Shown: positions 1 through 9,056 of the stretch, piece after piece
Position numbering within the stretch: position 1 is the stretch's first letter
Layout: every line of letters starts with the position of its first letter
Position numbers and translations under genes: made by a program
Assembly (NCBI RefSeq): GCF_026340095.1
Contig: NZ_JAPEPO010000001.1
Span: forward strand, 4,607,501-4,671,500
Reading direction: 5' to 3'
Length of the DNA: 64,000 nt
DNA from: Streptomyces sp. NBC_01446
GTDB taxonomy: Bacteria > Actinomycetota > Actinomycetes > Streptomycetales > Streptomycetaceae
Notes under the pieces: model-generated
Databases searched by the model: none
Told to the model about the DNA's origin: nothing
The model's input: only the letters and a program-made list of their open reading frames with translations

Positions 1-2
1 TT

Positions 3-623
3 CTGCGGTACCCGGAGAAGTCGGCGGTCGCGCAGCCGGTCACCGCGGGCTGCTACATCTCCACGTACTGGATCACCGACGGCCGCTACGACGACCACAT
101 GAAGTGGACCGTCGGCATCAACAAGCGGCTCAACCGGGACGGGCGCGTCTACCAGGACCGCACGCACGTCTTCACCGCGTTCCAGGACCACGCGGCGACC
201 GTGTACCGGGACGGGGCGGCCGGACCGCGCGACTACCACGCCCTCGATCACCCCTACCGGGGTCTGGTCGTGGAGGTCATCGACGCCGAAGGACCCGAGC
301 GGCGCGACGAGTTGCTGGAGTGGCTGCGCTCGCGGCACCTGCCGAAGCGGCTGGCCGGCTCACCGGCGGCGATGGTCACGGTCTTCCGCCCGACGCCGCT
401 GCCGGGCGACCGCATGTCGTACGTGAAGCAGGTCGAGGGCGTCGACACCCGCCTCACCCTGCTGTGGTTCCTGGAGGCGGACCCGGCCCTCTGCTGGGAG
501 GACCACTTCACGGGTCTGGACGCGACCGTTCACGAGTCGGGCCTCGGCCGCGTCGAGCTGGTGGCGCCGTTCATCCCGACGATCCCCGGCACCGACACGT
601 ACGTGGACCGGCTGCGCGGGTGA
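3..623 (+). CDS. Unrecognised cytoplasmic protein, 5' end outside window
   Basis: The reading frame is open from the first bases of the window and ends in TGA at 621-623. The first ATG inside (99) is internal, because the codons before it already translate as protein-like sequence with G/C third positions (RYPEKSAVAQPVTAGCY then ISTYWITDGRYDDHMKW). The visible 206 residues have no membrane segment or signal. Alternating hydrophobic strands and short helices are compatible with a dimeric alpha-beta barrel (EthD/NIPSNAP-like) fold, but this is a guess from pattern only. I do not recognise a family or catalytic motif. A stem-loop follows the stop. Confidence 0.75.
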   Translation: MRYPEKSAVAQPVTAGCYISTYWITDGRYDDHMKWTVGINKRLNRDGRVYQDRTHVFTAFQDHAATVYRDGAAGPRDYHALDHPYRGLVVEVIDAEGPERRDELLEWLRSRHLPKRLAGSPAAMVTVFRPTPLPGDRMSYVKQVEGVDTRLTLLWFLEADPALCWEDHFTGLDATVHESGLGRVELVAPFIPTIPGTDTYVDRLRG

Positions 624-638
624 TCCGGTGAAAAAGCC

Positions 639-679
639 GAGCCCCCTCGGCCAGGACGGCGGGCCAGTCGAGAGGGCTC
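639..679 (+). terminator. Stem-loop terminator after the first gene
   Basis: GAGCCCCCTCG (639-649) pairs with CGAGAGGGCTC (669-679) with one mismatch and is followed by TTTC. It lies 16 bases after the stop codon of the upstream gene and separates it from the convergent DUF397 gene. Confidence 0.6.
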
Positions 680-769
680 TTTCAGTACCGCGGTAGTGCT
701 CTGTTGGTGCCGAAATGGTGCTGTGATGCTGAGTTGGTGCTGTGCTGCGATGGGGAGCTCTCCGATGCC

Positions 770-979
770 TCAGGCGGCGTCGAAGGCGCCCCGGCCGACC
801 TCGGTCACGAAGGAGTTCCATGAATCGGGGGCGAAGCCGATCGAGGGCCCCTCGGGGGCCTTCGAGTCCCGCACCGCGATCGCGTGCAGGAGGGGGGACT
901 TGACCTCGACGCACGCGCCGTTCCCCGTCGAATAAGAGGACTTGGTCCAGGAATTCGTGCCGCCCTGGTGAATTGCCAT
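770..979 (-). CDS. DUF397 domain protein (small partner of XRE regulator)
   Basis: A 69-aa protein starting MAIHQGGTNSWTKSSYS and containing the DUF397 hallmarks W-x-K-S-S-Y-S, a central C-V-E-V and V-R-D-S-K followed by S-W-x-x-F. ATG at 979 is chosen because CCGGAG lies six bases upstream; the longer open frame to 1291 has poor coding character. In streptomycetes DUF397 proteins are usually encoded next to an XRE regulator and act with it (WhiJ/BldB-like pairs). Here the XRE gene is directly upstream on the same strand, 244 bases away. The role as antagonist or partner of that regulator is family knowledge, not shown by this sequence. Confidence 0.9.
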   Translation of the reverse strand: MAIHQGGTNSWTKSSYSTGNGACVEVKSPLLHAIAVRDSKAPEGPSIGFAPDSWNSFVTEVGRGAFDAA

Positions 980-1223
980 TTTTTGCTCCGGTTTAGCCAG
1001 TGGTCGAATCGCTGTCACCGCTCCTGCGAAGCGGTTTGCGCCAACGTGGTGCTTGATGGCGTGATCGACGCTACTAGCCAACATCGGTGCGCGAAGAGGC
1101 CATTCACTCGACCGGATGGCATATTCTAGTGGGGCCTTCCGCCCCGCCGCGGCGAAGGTGTACCGTGCGGCACTTTTCTCGCGCGGGGCGGATTCTGTCC
1201 CTCTGGACCCCTTTTGGATCTCC

Positions 1224-2093
1224 CTAGGCCGCTTCCTGGAGCGCGTATTCCTGGGCGATCTTCGCGATGAACTGTCGGGATTGTTCCACATTCAGCGCCT
1301 GTGCCCGCAGATGCTCGTACATCACGCTGTACTTCTGCACGTCGTTGGCCTTCTCCAGGTAGAGGTCACTGGTGACGCCCTCGATGTAGACGACGCTCGA
1401 ATCCGCGGCGTCCGGGAACTCCAGAATCGCGTACTGGCCGTTCAGACCCGGGTGCGCGCCCATGTCGAACGGAATGACCTGCACGGTCACATGGGGTAGC
1501 TGTGACTGCTCGACCAGGTGCTCCAGCTGTTCGCGCATGACGGCCCGGCTCCCGACGACGCGGCGCAGCGCCGACTCGTCGAGCACGGTCCACAGCCGCA
1601 GCGGGTTGTCCGGGGCCGCGATGCGTTCCTGGCGGCGGAGACGGACCTGGACCCGCTTGTCGATGTCGGTCGGCATGGTCTCCGGGAGTGCGCCCGTGAT
1701 CAGCGTCTCCGCGTACGCCCGGGTCTGCAGCAGGCCGGGCACGACCTGCGGATCGTAGACGCGCAGGCTCGCCGCGTCCGTCTCCAGTCCGATGTAGACG
1801 CTGTAGGGGATGTCGCCGAAGGAGTGCCACCAGCCCTGCTGGCGGGAGTCCTTGGCCATTTGCATGAGCGAGTCGACGATGCGGTGGTCCTCGACCTCGT
1901 AGACCCCGCACAGGTCGCGGACGTCGCGCTGGCTGATGCTGCGCCGCCCGTTCTCGAGCCTGCTGATCTTCGACTGTGAGACCAGGAGCCGCTCGGCCAC
2001 CTCTTCGGCGGTCATGCCTTTGAGCTCGCGGAGCCGGCGCAGCTCCTGGCCCAACCGGCGTCGCCTGACGGTGGGATTGACATTGGACGCCAC
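1224..2093 (-). CDS. XRE-family HTH regulator with DUF5753 domain
   Basis: A 289-aa protein. Residues about 14-70 form a helix-turn-helix (GQELRRLRELKGMTAEEVAE, then SQSKISRLENGRR). The remainder is the DUF5753 ligand/partner region, recognisable by VPGLLQTRAYAETLI and R-R-Q-E-R near the middle. The start is GTG at 2093 with GGAGG about 11 bases upstream. Members pair with DUF397 proteins and control development or secondary metabolism in Streptomyces; the DUF397 gene follows on the same strand. A perfect 9-bp inverted repeat 52 bases upstream of the start is a candidate autoregulatory operator. Confidence 0.92.
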   Translation of the reverse strand: MASNVNPTVRRRRLGQELRRLRELKGMTAEEVAERLLVSQSKISRLENGRRSISQRDVRDLCGVYEVEDHRIVDSLMQMAKDSRQQGWWHSFGDIPYSVYIGLETDAASLRVYDPQVVPGLLQTRAYAETLITGALPETMPTDIDKRVQVRLRRQERIAAPDNPLRLWTVLDESALRRVVGSRAVMREQLEHLVEQSQLPHVTVQVIPFDMGAHPGLNGQYAILEFPDAADSSVVYIEGVTSDLYLEKANDVQKYSVMYEHLRAQALNVEQSRQFIAKIAQEYALQEAA

Positions 2094-2415
2094 GGGACGT
2101 GCACCTCCGGCTGCGTGCCTCTGTGATTCTTTGCGTATCTTGCGAATCTGCTGCTCAGCAGATTGCCACCCTGGGCTTCATACCGCTGGGAAACGGCGGA
2201 TATGCGCAGCGGGCACGACAGTTGGGCATGCGGCCGGACGTGCGGGCGGACGTGTGGTCGGCGTGGCCGGACATGCGGCCGCGCGGGGCGCCGGTCCGTG
2301 GCGTCGTCCCGACGTCCGGATCCGGCACCCCGCGCGGCTCAGCGGCTCCCGGACCGGTCTTTGGGGACTGCGGTGCGGCGCTGTTGCGGTGCGGGCTGTT
2401 CAGTTGGTGCGGTGC
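2094..2415. other. Intergenic region upstream of the XRE regulator
   Basis: 322 bases without a convincing gene. Long open frames crossing it lack coding character and are shadows of the neighbouring minus-strand genes. It holds the palindrome at 2145-2164 and the downstream flank of the GPP34 gene. Short GGTGC-rich repetitive words near 2383-2420 resemble those near 690-760, but no defined repeat unit emerges. Confidence 0.5.
2145..2164. promoter_or_regulatory. Perfect palindrome, candidate operator of the XRE gene
   Basis: AATCTGCTG, CT, CAGCAGATT: 9-bp arms with a 2-bp spacer, 52 bases upstream of the GTG start of the XRE regulator. Symmetry and position suit autoregulation by a dimeric HTH protein. 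This is inference only. Confidence 0.45.
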
Positions 2416-3147
2416 TCAGTGCGCCACGGCGCGGGCCATCGGCCCGTGATGCGGCTGCATCGGAACCCTGCCGGGCTCCGGCGCTCCCCTGCCCGGCGGG
2501 GCCGGGCTGCGGCGTGGCTGAGCGGCCACGCCGTTCTGGACGTCCATCACGGCGTGCGCCACGAGGCCGCCCATGGGGTCGTGCCTGATCAGGTCCCGCA
2601 GCCGGGAGCGGGACGATCGTCCCTCGTTCCCCGGATACAGGTGCTTGCCGAGTCCGACCGCGTGGGCCAGTGCGGCGAGCGCCGCGGTCCGTGGGTCCGG
2701 CGGTACCCCGGTACGGATCGCGCTGTCCAGCCGGGACCTGATCTCCCGGCTGATGGCCGTCTCCGTCGCCTGGTAGCGAGTCGTCGGCAGCACCCCGCAC
2801 ATCTGGCCGGCCACGGCATGGACCATGCCGCACCTTTCCAGATGCGAGAGATACGTCTGGCGCAGCCCCAGTCGGGGCCCGCCGATCCAGTGCACCGCGC
2901 GTACCGGGGTGCCGCGCCTTCGCAGCAACTCCAGTGCGCAGTCCAAAGTCGGATCTCCGGTCGGCCGTGGTGCCACCACGGCGATACGATCCCCGTCTGG
3001 GGCTATCCGTCCGGCCAGCGCCAGCTCTACTAGCTGTGCTCCGGCCAGACCTAGGTCGAGCGACTGCGGCTGCGCTGTGGTACCCGTGGCCGGGTCCAGA
3101 GCGAGCAGCAGAAGCTCCTCCGGAATTGTTCTGCGGCTCCTGCCCAT
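2416..3147 (-). CDS. GPP34 (GOLPH3/Vps74-like) family protein
   Basis: A 243-aa protein with the GPP34 pattern: an N-terminal helix with PEELLLLALD, then L-G-L-A-G-A-Q-L-V-E-L-A-L-A-G-R-I, and further on a conserved arginine/leucine helix region. Eukaryotic members bind phosphatidylinositol-4-phosphate at the Golgi. Streptomyces has many paralogues, several beside conservon-like or regulatory genes, whose function is largely unknown. The start is ATG at 3147 with GGGGAGG five bases upstream. The last 45 residues are Pro/Gly/Arg-rich and probably disordered. It is divergent from the carboxypeptidase gene; the 195-base gap presumably holds both promoters. Confidence 0.85.
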   Translation of the reverse strand: MGRSRRTIPEELLLLALDPATGTTAQPQSLDLGLAGAQLVELALAGRIAPDGDRIAVVAPRPTGDPTLDCALELLRRRGTPVRAVHWIGGPRLGLRQTYLSHLERCGMVHAVAGQMCGVLPTTRYQATETAISREIRSRLDSAIRTGVPPDPRTAALAALAHAVGLGKHLYPGNEGRSSRSRLRDLIRHDPMGGLVAHAVMDVQNGVAAQPRRSPAPPGRGAPEPGRVPMQPHHGPMARAVAH

Positions 3148-3342
3148 CCATGCCTCCCCGCGTGGATGAATGACAGGGTGACCCCTCTCACATTGGTCTG
3201 TCGAGGGTGCGTGGGTGCTATGTACGGGAACCAGTAGGTATGTCGTTCTCGTCTACCACGTGGGTGAAGCCCCCACACAGGACACTGGTACATGGTTCGG
3301 ACAGCAGCGGCGTAGCGCGTGGCGCGTAGCGAGGAGGCATCG

Positions 3343-5835
3343 GTGGCGGGGACCCCCGACAGGTCGAAGCAGCAGGAGTCGTCGGGAGGACCGATCCCGG
3401 AGGAACGGGACCCGAGGCTGGCGATGGCGAGGCAGTCGCCGGAGCGGGTCGATCAGGCGACGGCGGTGTTCTCCGTCCGGGACGTTCCGGCGGCGACGGA
3501 ATCGGGTTCGGGTTCGGGTTCGGCGGAGAATTCCCCGGCGGGCTCGGATTCGGATTCGGACGCGGATGCCTCCGGCGCGGAGGACTCGGGCCCGGCTACC
3601 GGTTCGGCGTCGGCATCGGATTCCGGGGCGGACTCGGAGCCCGAGGCGGGTTCCGAGGACGGTACGGAGCCGGGCGCCGGCGACGAGGCGGGCGACGCGC
3701 GCCTGCGTGCCGCTGTGGCGGCCTGGGTGTCCGGTCCGCGGGACGGCGCCGCCGACGGGCCCGAGGCGGCCGGTGACGGTGCCGCTGACGTGGCGGAGAG
3801 TGCCGCGGAGGAGTCCGAGGCGGACGAGCCGGAGGCGGCAGACACAGCGTCGGACGCGGCGGAGGACGACGGTGACGGCGATGACGCCGTGGCCGACGCC
3901 GCTGAGGACTCGGCCGACGCCGAGGCCGCGGACGCCCCCGAGGGGTCCGGCGACGACGCGGACGCCGAATCGGCTGACGCCCCCGAGGCAACCAGCGACG
4001 ACGCCGAGCCGGCCGATGCCTCTGAGGCACCGGAAGCCGAGGCGCCCGACGCCGACGCGAAGTCGGCCGACGAGGCCAAGACGCCTGCCGACGAGGCCAA
4101 GACGCCTGTCGACGTCAAGTCGTCCGACGACGCGAAGGCACCGGCTGACGCGAAGCCGGCCGACGACGCGAAGGCTGACGCGAAGCCGGCCGACGAGGCC
4201 AAGGCACCCGCCGGCGAGGCCAAGGCGCCCGCCGACGCGAAGCCCGCCGGTGGCGATGCCAAGCCCCCCGTCGACCAGGCCACCGCCGTCTTCAAGGCCG
4301 TCAAGCCGCCCGTCGACCAGCCGACCCAGATGCTCAAGTCGCTCGGGTCCAAGCCCGCCGGTGCGGGCAAGGCCGAGTCCGATGCCGAGCGCACCAGCAA
4401 GTTCGTGCCCCTCAAGGGGCTCGATTCGGGCACCCCGGCCAAGCCCAAGGCGCAGCCCGAGGCACAGTCCAAGGCGCAGCCCACCGCCCCGCCGCCCGCG
4501 AAGCCCTACGTCGGGCCCGAGCGCACCACCCAGCAGCCGCTCCCGCCGCTGCCCCCGCTCGACCTCCTGGCCGAGCTCACGAACACGCCGCCGCCCGCGG
4601 AGACCCCGGTCCGCACGGCCGTGCGCAGGGTCAAGATCTGGACGCCGATCGTCCTGCTGCTCGCCGTCGTGTTTGCGGTCGTACAGGCCGTACGACCGCT
4701 GCCCGCGCCCACGCTGGCGCTGACCGCCAAGTCGACGTTCGCGTTCGACGGGGACAAGGTCTCGCTGCCGTGGCCGGCCGAGGGTCAGGGCGCGATGGAC
4801 GTCAGCGGTATCGGCTCGATGGACGGGTTCGGCGAGCAGAAGCCCGTACCGATCGGGTCCGTGGCCAAGGCCATGACGGCGTACGTCGTGCTCAAGGACC
4901 ACCCGCTGCAGCCGGGCAAGGACGGTCCGTCCATCGACGTGGACGCGAAGGCGGAGAAGGAGGGCGGCTACGACTCCGAGGGAGAGTCGACGCTGAACAC
5001 CGTCAAGGAGGGCGACAAGCTCAGCCAGAAGGACGCCCTTTCGGCCATCATGATTCCGTCCGCGAACAACATCGCGCGGCTGCTGGCCCGTTGGGACACC
5101 GGTTCCGAGGAGGCGTTCGTCAAGAAGATGAACGCCGCCGCCAAGGACCTCGGCATGACCGGCACGACGTACACCGACCCGTCCGGGCTGAAGGAGACGA
5201 CCGTCTCCACCGCTCAGGACCAGGTCAAGCTCGGCAACGAGCTGGTGAAGATCCAGGCCCTGATGGACATCACCAAGCTGCCGACGTGGAAGGACCCGTC
5301 GGGCAAGACGTGGCAGAACTACAACCGCCTCGTCCCGTACAACAACGCGGTCGGCGTGAAGACCGGTTCGACGACCAAGGCCGGCGGCAACCTGCTCTTC
5401 GCCGCGACGAAGGACGCCGGCGGCGAGACCGTGACGGTCGTCGGCGCGATCCTCGGGCAGCACCGGGCGCCGATCATCGACACCGTGAACGCGGTCAGCA
5501 AGACGGCGATGCTCGCGGCGCAGGACGCCGTGAAGGCGTCGACGATCCTGAAGAAGGGCGACGTCGTCGGCTACGTGGACGACGGGCTCGGCGGGCAGAC
5601 CCCGGTCGTGGTGACGAAGAACGTCTCGGCGGTCGGCTGGGCGGGCCTGACGGTGAAGCTGGAGCTGGCGGACGGCGCCAAGGGCGCAGCCATCCCGCAC
5701 AGCGCGAAGGCCGGTACGCAGGTCGGCGAGCTGAAGGTCGGAGACGGTTCGGGCGGTGCGGTCACCGTCCCGGTCGCCCTCCAGAAGGACCTGGCCGAAC
5801 CCGGCTTCGGCGCGAAGCTCACCCGCGTCGGCTGA
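3343..5835 (+). CDS. D-alanyl-D-alanine carboxypeptidase (peptidase S11) with long acidic N-terminal region
   Basis: The enzyme trims the terminal D-Ala from peptidoglycan stem peptides. The C-terminal domain has all three S11 motifs: S-V-A-K (506-509, nucleophile Ser506), S-A-N (573-575) and K-T-G (673-675). One membrane segment (about 432-452) anchors it, with the enzyme domain outside. The first 430 residues, presumably cytoplasmic, are a low-complexity Ala/Asp/Glu then Ala/Asp/Lys region with repeated A-D-E-A-K and A-D-A-K-P units. They also carry three copies of a D-Q-[AP]-T-x-[VM]-[FL] motif (37-43, 311-317, 325-331). Typical S11 enzymes are 300-450 aa, so this one is about twice the usual size. 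GTG at 3343 is chosen because GGAGG lies six bases upstream; an in-frame GTG at 3319 has no such site. Confidence 0.93.
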   Translation: MAGTPDRSKQQESSGGPIPEERDPRLAMARQSPERVDQATAVFSVRDVPAATESGSGSGSAENSPAGSDSDSDADASGAEDSGPATGSASASDSGADSEPEAGSEDGTEPGAGDEAGDARLRAAVAAWVSGPRDGAADGPEAAGDGAADVAESAAEESEADEPEAADTASDAAEDDGDGDDAVADAAEDSADAEAADAPEGSGDDADAESADAPEATSDDAEPADASEAPEAEAPDADAKSADEAKTPADEAKTPVDVKSSDDAKAPADAKPADDAKADAKPADEAKAPAGEAKAPADAKPAGGDAKPPVDQATAVFKAVKPPVDQPTQMLKSLGSKPAGAGKAESDAERTSKFVPLKGLDSGTPAKPKAQPEAQSKAQPTAPPPAKPYVGPERTTQQPLPPLPPLDLLAELTNTPPPAETPVRTAVRRVKIWTPIVLLLAVVFAVVQAVRPLPAPTLALTAKSTFAFDGDKVSLPWPAEGQGAMDVSGIGSMDGFGEQKPVPIGSVAKAMTAYVVLKDHPLQPGKDGPSIDVDAKAEKEGGYDSEGESTLNTVKEGDKLSQKDALSAIMIPSANNIARLLARWDTGSEEAFVKKMNAAAKDLGMTGTTYTDPSGLKETTVSTAQDQVKLGNELVKIQALMDITKLPTWKDPSGKTWQNYNRLVPYNNAVGVKTGSTTKAGGNLLFAATKDAGGETVTVVGAILGQHRAPIIDTVNAVSKTAMLAAQDAVKASTILKKGDVVGYVDDGLGGQTPVVVTKNVSAVGWAGLTVKLELADGAKGAAIPHSAKAGTQVGELKVGDGSGGAVTVPVALQKDLAEPGFGAKLTRVG

Positions 5836-5859
5836 CTTCCCGGCCGACCTCACGCGCAA

Positions 5860-5888
5860 GCGCCCCCACGGCACAGCCGTGGGGGCGC
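5860..5888. terminator. Bidirectional terminator
   Basis: GCGCCCCCACGGC, loop ACA, GCCGTGGGGGCGC: a perfect 13-bp stem between the convergent carboxypeptidase gene and the membrane-protein gene. Confidence 0.8.
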
Positions 5889-5905
5889 CTGCGTCGGAGG
5901 ACCGC

Positions 5906-7612
5906 TCACTTCGTCTTCGGCGGCACGCACTTGGGTGCCGTCTTGCCGGACGGCCCCCCGTACTGCGAGCTGATCTGGACGTCGCCCGGCTCCTTCACCG
6001 TCAGGCGCGTGAACTCGCCCTCCTCGCGCAGGCACCCGGTGTCCGCCCACAGCCACGGCGAGTACGCGATCCGCACGATGATCGAGCCGGCCTTCGGCAT
6101 CCGTACGACGAGGTTGGCGCCGTCGGAGCGGACCACCGAGCCGGGCGAGTCCACCAGCGGCACCGCGTTCTTCACGCGGTAGATCCGCCAGTTGGTGTCC
6201 TGCCACACCGATTCGAGGTAGTCCGGCTCACTGGACACCAGCTTGTGCTCCAGCTCCGCGGGGCCGTCCGGCTCGCCGTTGTAGACGACGACGAAGCCGA
6301 CGGCCCACTCGGAGAGCCACGCGTGGTACGAGGCGGAGGAGAAGGCGCCCTCGGGCACGTCGGTGCCGCCGTGTCCCTCGTAGAAGAGCCGTCCGCGCTC
6401 GACGTCGGCCTGCCGGTTCCAGCCGCGCGCCAGGTTGATGTAGGGCGCGAGGACGGCCGCCTCGCGGTGGTCGCGGGCGGGGACGACCTCCACACGGGTG
6501 CGTTCGGCGCCGAGCTTCTTGAGCGTGGAGACGACGCCGTCGGTCTTGATCGCCCACTCGGGGACCTCGGTGTTGGCGACGACATCGGCGATGGTCTTGC
6601 CGGACAGCCAGCCGAGGGAGAGGACGATGGCGACGATGCACATCACGCGCTGCCGGTGTGGCGGGAAGAACCCGCCGAGTCTGCCGTCGTAGCGGGGCCC
6701 GCGGTCCCGGTTCATCACGGCGGCGAGGAGCAGCGCGGGCCCCACGATCTCCGTGAGCCGCTCCACGTTCGTGCCGATCGGGGTGGCGATCAGATAGGTG
6801 AGCACCACGCCGAGCGCGTACACGCCGGTGCCGAGGCGTGCCACGCGCCAGGCGCGGGGCGCGCACACCAGGACGACCGCGCACAGGACGAGGGGCGGGA
6901 AGATCCGCCCGAACGGCATGGGCTGTTCGCCCTTGAACGGGAACAGCCAGGTCGTCACGCCCACGATGAGGACCGGCGGCAGGAGCAGCGACAGGGCCTT
7001 GCCCCACTGCCGGTCCAGGAGCCACGCGGCGCCGGCCACGACGAGGAAGAGCCCGGCGACGGGGCTCGCCATCGTGGACAGCGCGGCGCACACCGCGGCG
7101 ATGACGGTGCGCCGGCCGTTCATGTGCGCGAGGACGGCGCCGAGTCCGAAGGCCACGCCCAGCATGAACGTCGAGCGCCCCGACACGACCTGGCACCACA
7201 GCGAGAACCCGACCACGAGGGCCGGCCACAGTGGTCTTCGGATGCCGGTGCGCTCGACGATCGACGCGGCGAGCCAGGTGGACGAGACACCGGACAGGAG
7301 CGTGACGGGGACGACGCCGAACAGTGCCATCAGGTAGGGCGAGATGAGGCTGTAGTTGGCGATGTGGAGGCCGCCGTACCAGAACAGGTTGTACGCGGAG
7401 CCCGGGTACATCTTGGCGAACTCGGCCCACGCCACCTGTGCCGCGAGGTCGCCGCCGCCGGTCGCGAGGAACGCCAGCCACAGGACGTGCAGCGGCAGTA
7501 TGCAGGCGGTGACGAGCAGGGCGGTACGGTGCCGGCCGTGCCAGGGCTCGGGGATGTCCGGGGACCGGCGCGCGCGTGCGGCAGGGGGTGGAGACAGTTC
7601 GGCAGAGGCCAC
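5906..7612 (-). CDS. Polytopic integral membrane protein with C-terminal extracytoplasmic domain
   Basis: 568 aa from GTG at 7612. There are about ten hydrophobic segments between residues 25 and 360, then a roughly 200-residue soluble C-terminal part ending in a Cys/Lys-rich tail. Motifs such as W-A-E-F-A-K-M-Y-P-G-S-A-Y-N in the first loop recur in streptomycete proteins often labelled MFS or hypothetical. I see no MFS signature, and the architecture (acidic first loop, many helices, soluble tail) is closer to GT-C-type membrane enzymes. That is speculative. The frame extends upstream to a TTG at 7708 without a ribosome binding site, so I prefer GTG at 7612. It follows the glnH-like gene on the same strand after 127 bases and may be read with it. 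Confidence 0.8.
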   Translation of the reverse strand: MASAELSPPPAARARRSPDIPEPWHGRHRTALLVTACILPLHVLWLAFLATGGGDLAAQVAWAEFAKMYPGSAYNLFWYGGLHIANYSLISPYLMALFGVVPVTLLSGVSSTWLAASIVERTGIRRPLWPALVVGFSLWCQVVSGRSTFMLGVAFGLGAVLAHMNGRRTVIAAVCAALSTMASPVAGLFLVVAGAAWLLDRQWGKALSLLLPPVLIVGVTTWLFPFKGEQPMPFGRIFPPLVLCAVVLVCAPRAWRVARLGTGVYALGVVLTYLIATPIGTNVERLTEIVGPALLLAAVMNRDRGPRYDGRLGGFFPPHRQRVMCIVAIVLSLGWLSGKTIADVVANTEVPEWAIKTDGVVSTLKKLGAERTRVEVVPARDHREAAVLAPYINLARGWNRQADVERGRLFYEGHGGTDVPEGAFSSASYHAWLSEWAVGFVVVYNGEPDGPAELEHKLVSSEPDYLESVWQDTNWRIYRVKNAVPLVDSPGSVVRSDGANLVVRMPKAGSIIVRIAYSPWLWADTGCLREEGEFTRLTVKEPGDVQISSQYGGPSGKTAPKCVPPKTK

Positions 7613-7739
7613 TGCGGCGTTCCGTTCCGGTCGGACGGGCAATTGTGTTCGGAAAGACGCTAGCCGTGGCCCGAGAGTTGGTTGACGCGCCCCTGATGTT
7701 TGCGGCAAATCTACGCAGTGCAGTCGGAGTCAGACGCCG

Positions 7740-9056
7740 CTAGCCGCCCGGCGACGCGCAGATGTCGTCCGGCGCGTGCACCTGTCCCGACCGGCCCGAC
7801 GGTGTTCCGGCGATCTGGCTGCGCACGGTCTCCAGCTGCCCGAGGAGCGTGTCGAGCGTCCCCGTCCGCGGGTCCTGGAAGTACGTCAGGACGGCCCGGT
7901 AGAACGCGTCGCGCAGCACAGGCGGCATGACGTCCGACGCGTCGAAGCACAGGGTGTCCGCGTCGCGGGTCAGATACGAGGCGACGGCCCGGCCGGTCGG
8001 GTCGTCCGGCCGGGGGTCGGTCGCGTCGGGGAAGAAGGGCCGCAGGTGCGCGTCCGTTGACCGTGACCAGGTCTTGCGGCCGTCCTCGCTGGTCAGGAGC
8101 GTCACGAGGTCCTGTGCCGCCGGGTTGTCCGTGAGCACGGTGGCCATGTCGCCCGACACCTCGTACGTGTCCTTGTACGCGGCCCGCCCGTGCAGGAACC
8201 GCGCGGCCGGCTCCACGCGCAGGGTGTTGTCCGCCATGGCGCCGGGGTAGAGGGAGCGGATGAAGGAGCCCTGGTGTTCGTGGGTGCAGCCCGGGAGGGA
8301 GCCGCCGAGGAGTCCGCGCTTGGGGGCGTTCGGGTGCCTGGGGTCGGGTGTGCCCTCGAACGACATGGTCAGGGAGCGTTCGACGGACTTCGGCGACCGT
8401 GGGCCGAGGATCTCGGACCAGGTCGTGAATGCGCGACGCACGGCCGGGTCGTGCTTCCAGTCGAGGCGGCCGGTGGCCCACCGCGTGTACGTGTCGGGGC
8501 CCGCCTGGTGGAGGAGGATGTCCTCGATCCAGTCGGTGCCGGGCCATCCGGAGGTGGCCTGCGCGGCCATGCCCACGCACCAGTCGGGCGCCTTGGGCCC
8601 GGTGGCGCGCTTGCTCCACACCACGCTCTTGAGGTTGACCCGCAGCGGCACCCAGTAGGTGCGGTGCCTGCCGTCGAGGGTGAGGGTGGGGGACCAGGGC
8701 GGGTAGCCGCGTTCGGCGGCCTGTGGGGACAGTGGTTCGAGTTTGCCGTCGGCCGCGTACTCGGTGAGCTCGCCGATGCTGTTGAGGATCGCGACGTCGG
8801 GCGGGGCGCCGGCCTCCAGCTGCGCGACGAGGGTCTCGCGCAGGGAGCGGGTGCCCTTGTAGACGTAGTGGTGACCGCTGCGGTGCGACAGGCGGGCGAG
8901 GGCGTCCTCGAACGCGGCGCCCTCGGGTCCGGTCCACGGCCCGAGTACGACGACGGTCCGGTGCGCGTCGCCGCCCGCGCAGCCGCCGGTGAGCGCGGCG
9001 AGGGCGAGCAGGCAGGCGGCGAGCGCGAGCCGGAGCACCCTGGTCCGGCGCCTCAT
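7740..9056 (-). CDS. glnH: GlnH-like solute-binding lipoprotein of the PknG module
   Basis: 438 aa: N-terminal positively charged signal (MRRRTRVLR), hydrophobic core and Cys in A-L-T-G-G-C, an atypical lipobox because the -3 residue is Thr. The rest has the periplasmic binding-protein pattern: VVVLGPWTGPEGAAFEDAL at the start, LEAGAPPDVAIL near residue 85, then Trp-rich hinge regions. No ABC permease or ATPase gene accompanies it. Instead it is the last gene of a coupled operon after pknG and glnX; its ATG overlaps the glnX stop by 4 bases. In mycobacteria GlnH binds aspartate/glutamate/asparagine and signals through GlnX to PknG. I infer the same role here from gene order and architecture; ligand specificity is not readable. 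Confidence 0.85.
   Translation of the reverse strand: MRRRTRVLRLALAACLLALAALTGGCAGGDAHRTVVVLGPWTGPEGAAFEDALARLSHRSGHHYVYKGTRSLRETLVAQLEAGAPPDVAILNSIGELTEYAADGKLEPLSPQAAERGYPPWSPTLTLDGRHRTYWVPLRVNLKSVVWSKRATGPKAPDWCVGMAAQATSGWPGTDWIEDILLHQAGPDTYTRWATGRLDWKHDPAVRRAFTTWSEILGPRSPKSVERSLTMSFEGTPDPRHPNAPKRGLLGGSLPGCTHEHQGSFIRSLYPGAMADNTLRVEPAARFLHGRAAYKDTYEVSGDMATVLTDNPAAQDLVTLLTSEDGRKTWSRSTDAHLRPFFPDATDPRPDDPTGRAVASYLTRDADTLCFDASDVMPPVLRDAFYRAVLTYFQDPRTGTLDTLLGQLETVRSQIAGTPSGRSGQVHAPDDICASPGG

Noticed and set aside
3253-5874. 873-aa minus-strand open frame opposite the carboxypeptidase gene
   Set aside because: It is the antisense shadow of a GC-rich, repeat-rich gene. No ribosome binding site or domain, and the plus-strand frame has clear S11 motifs.
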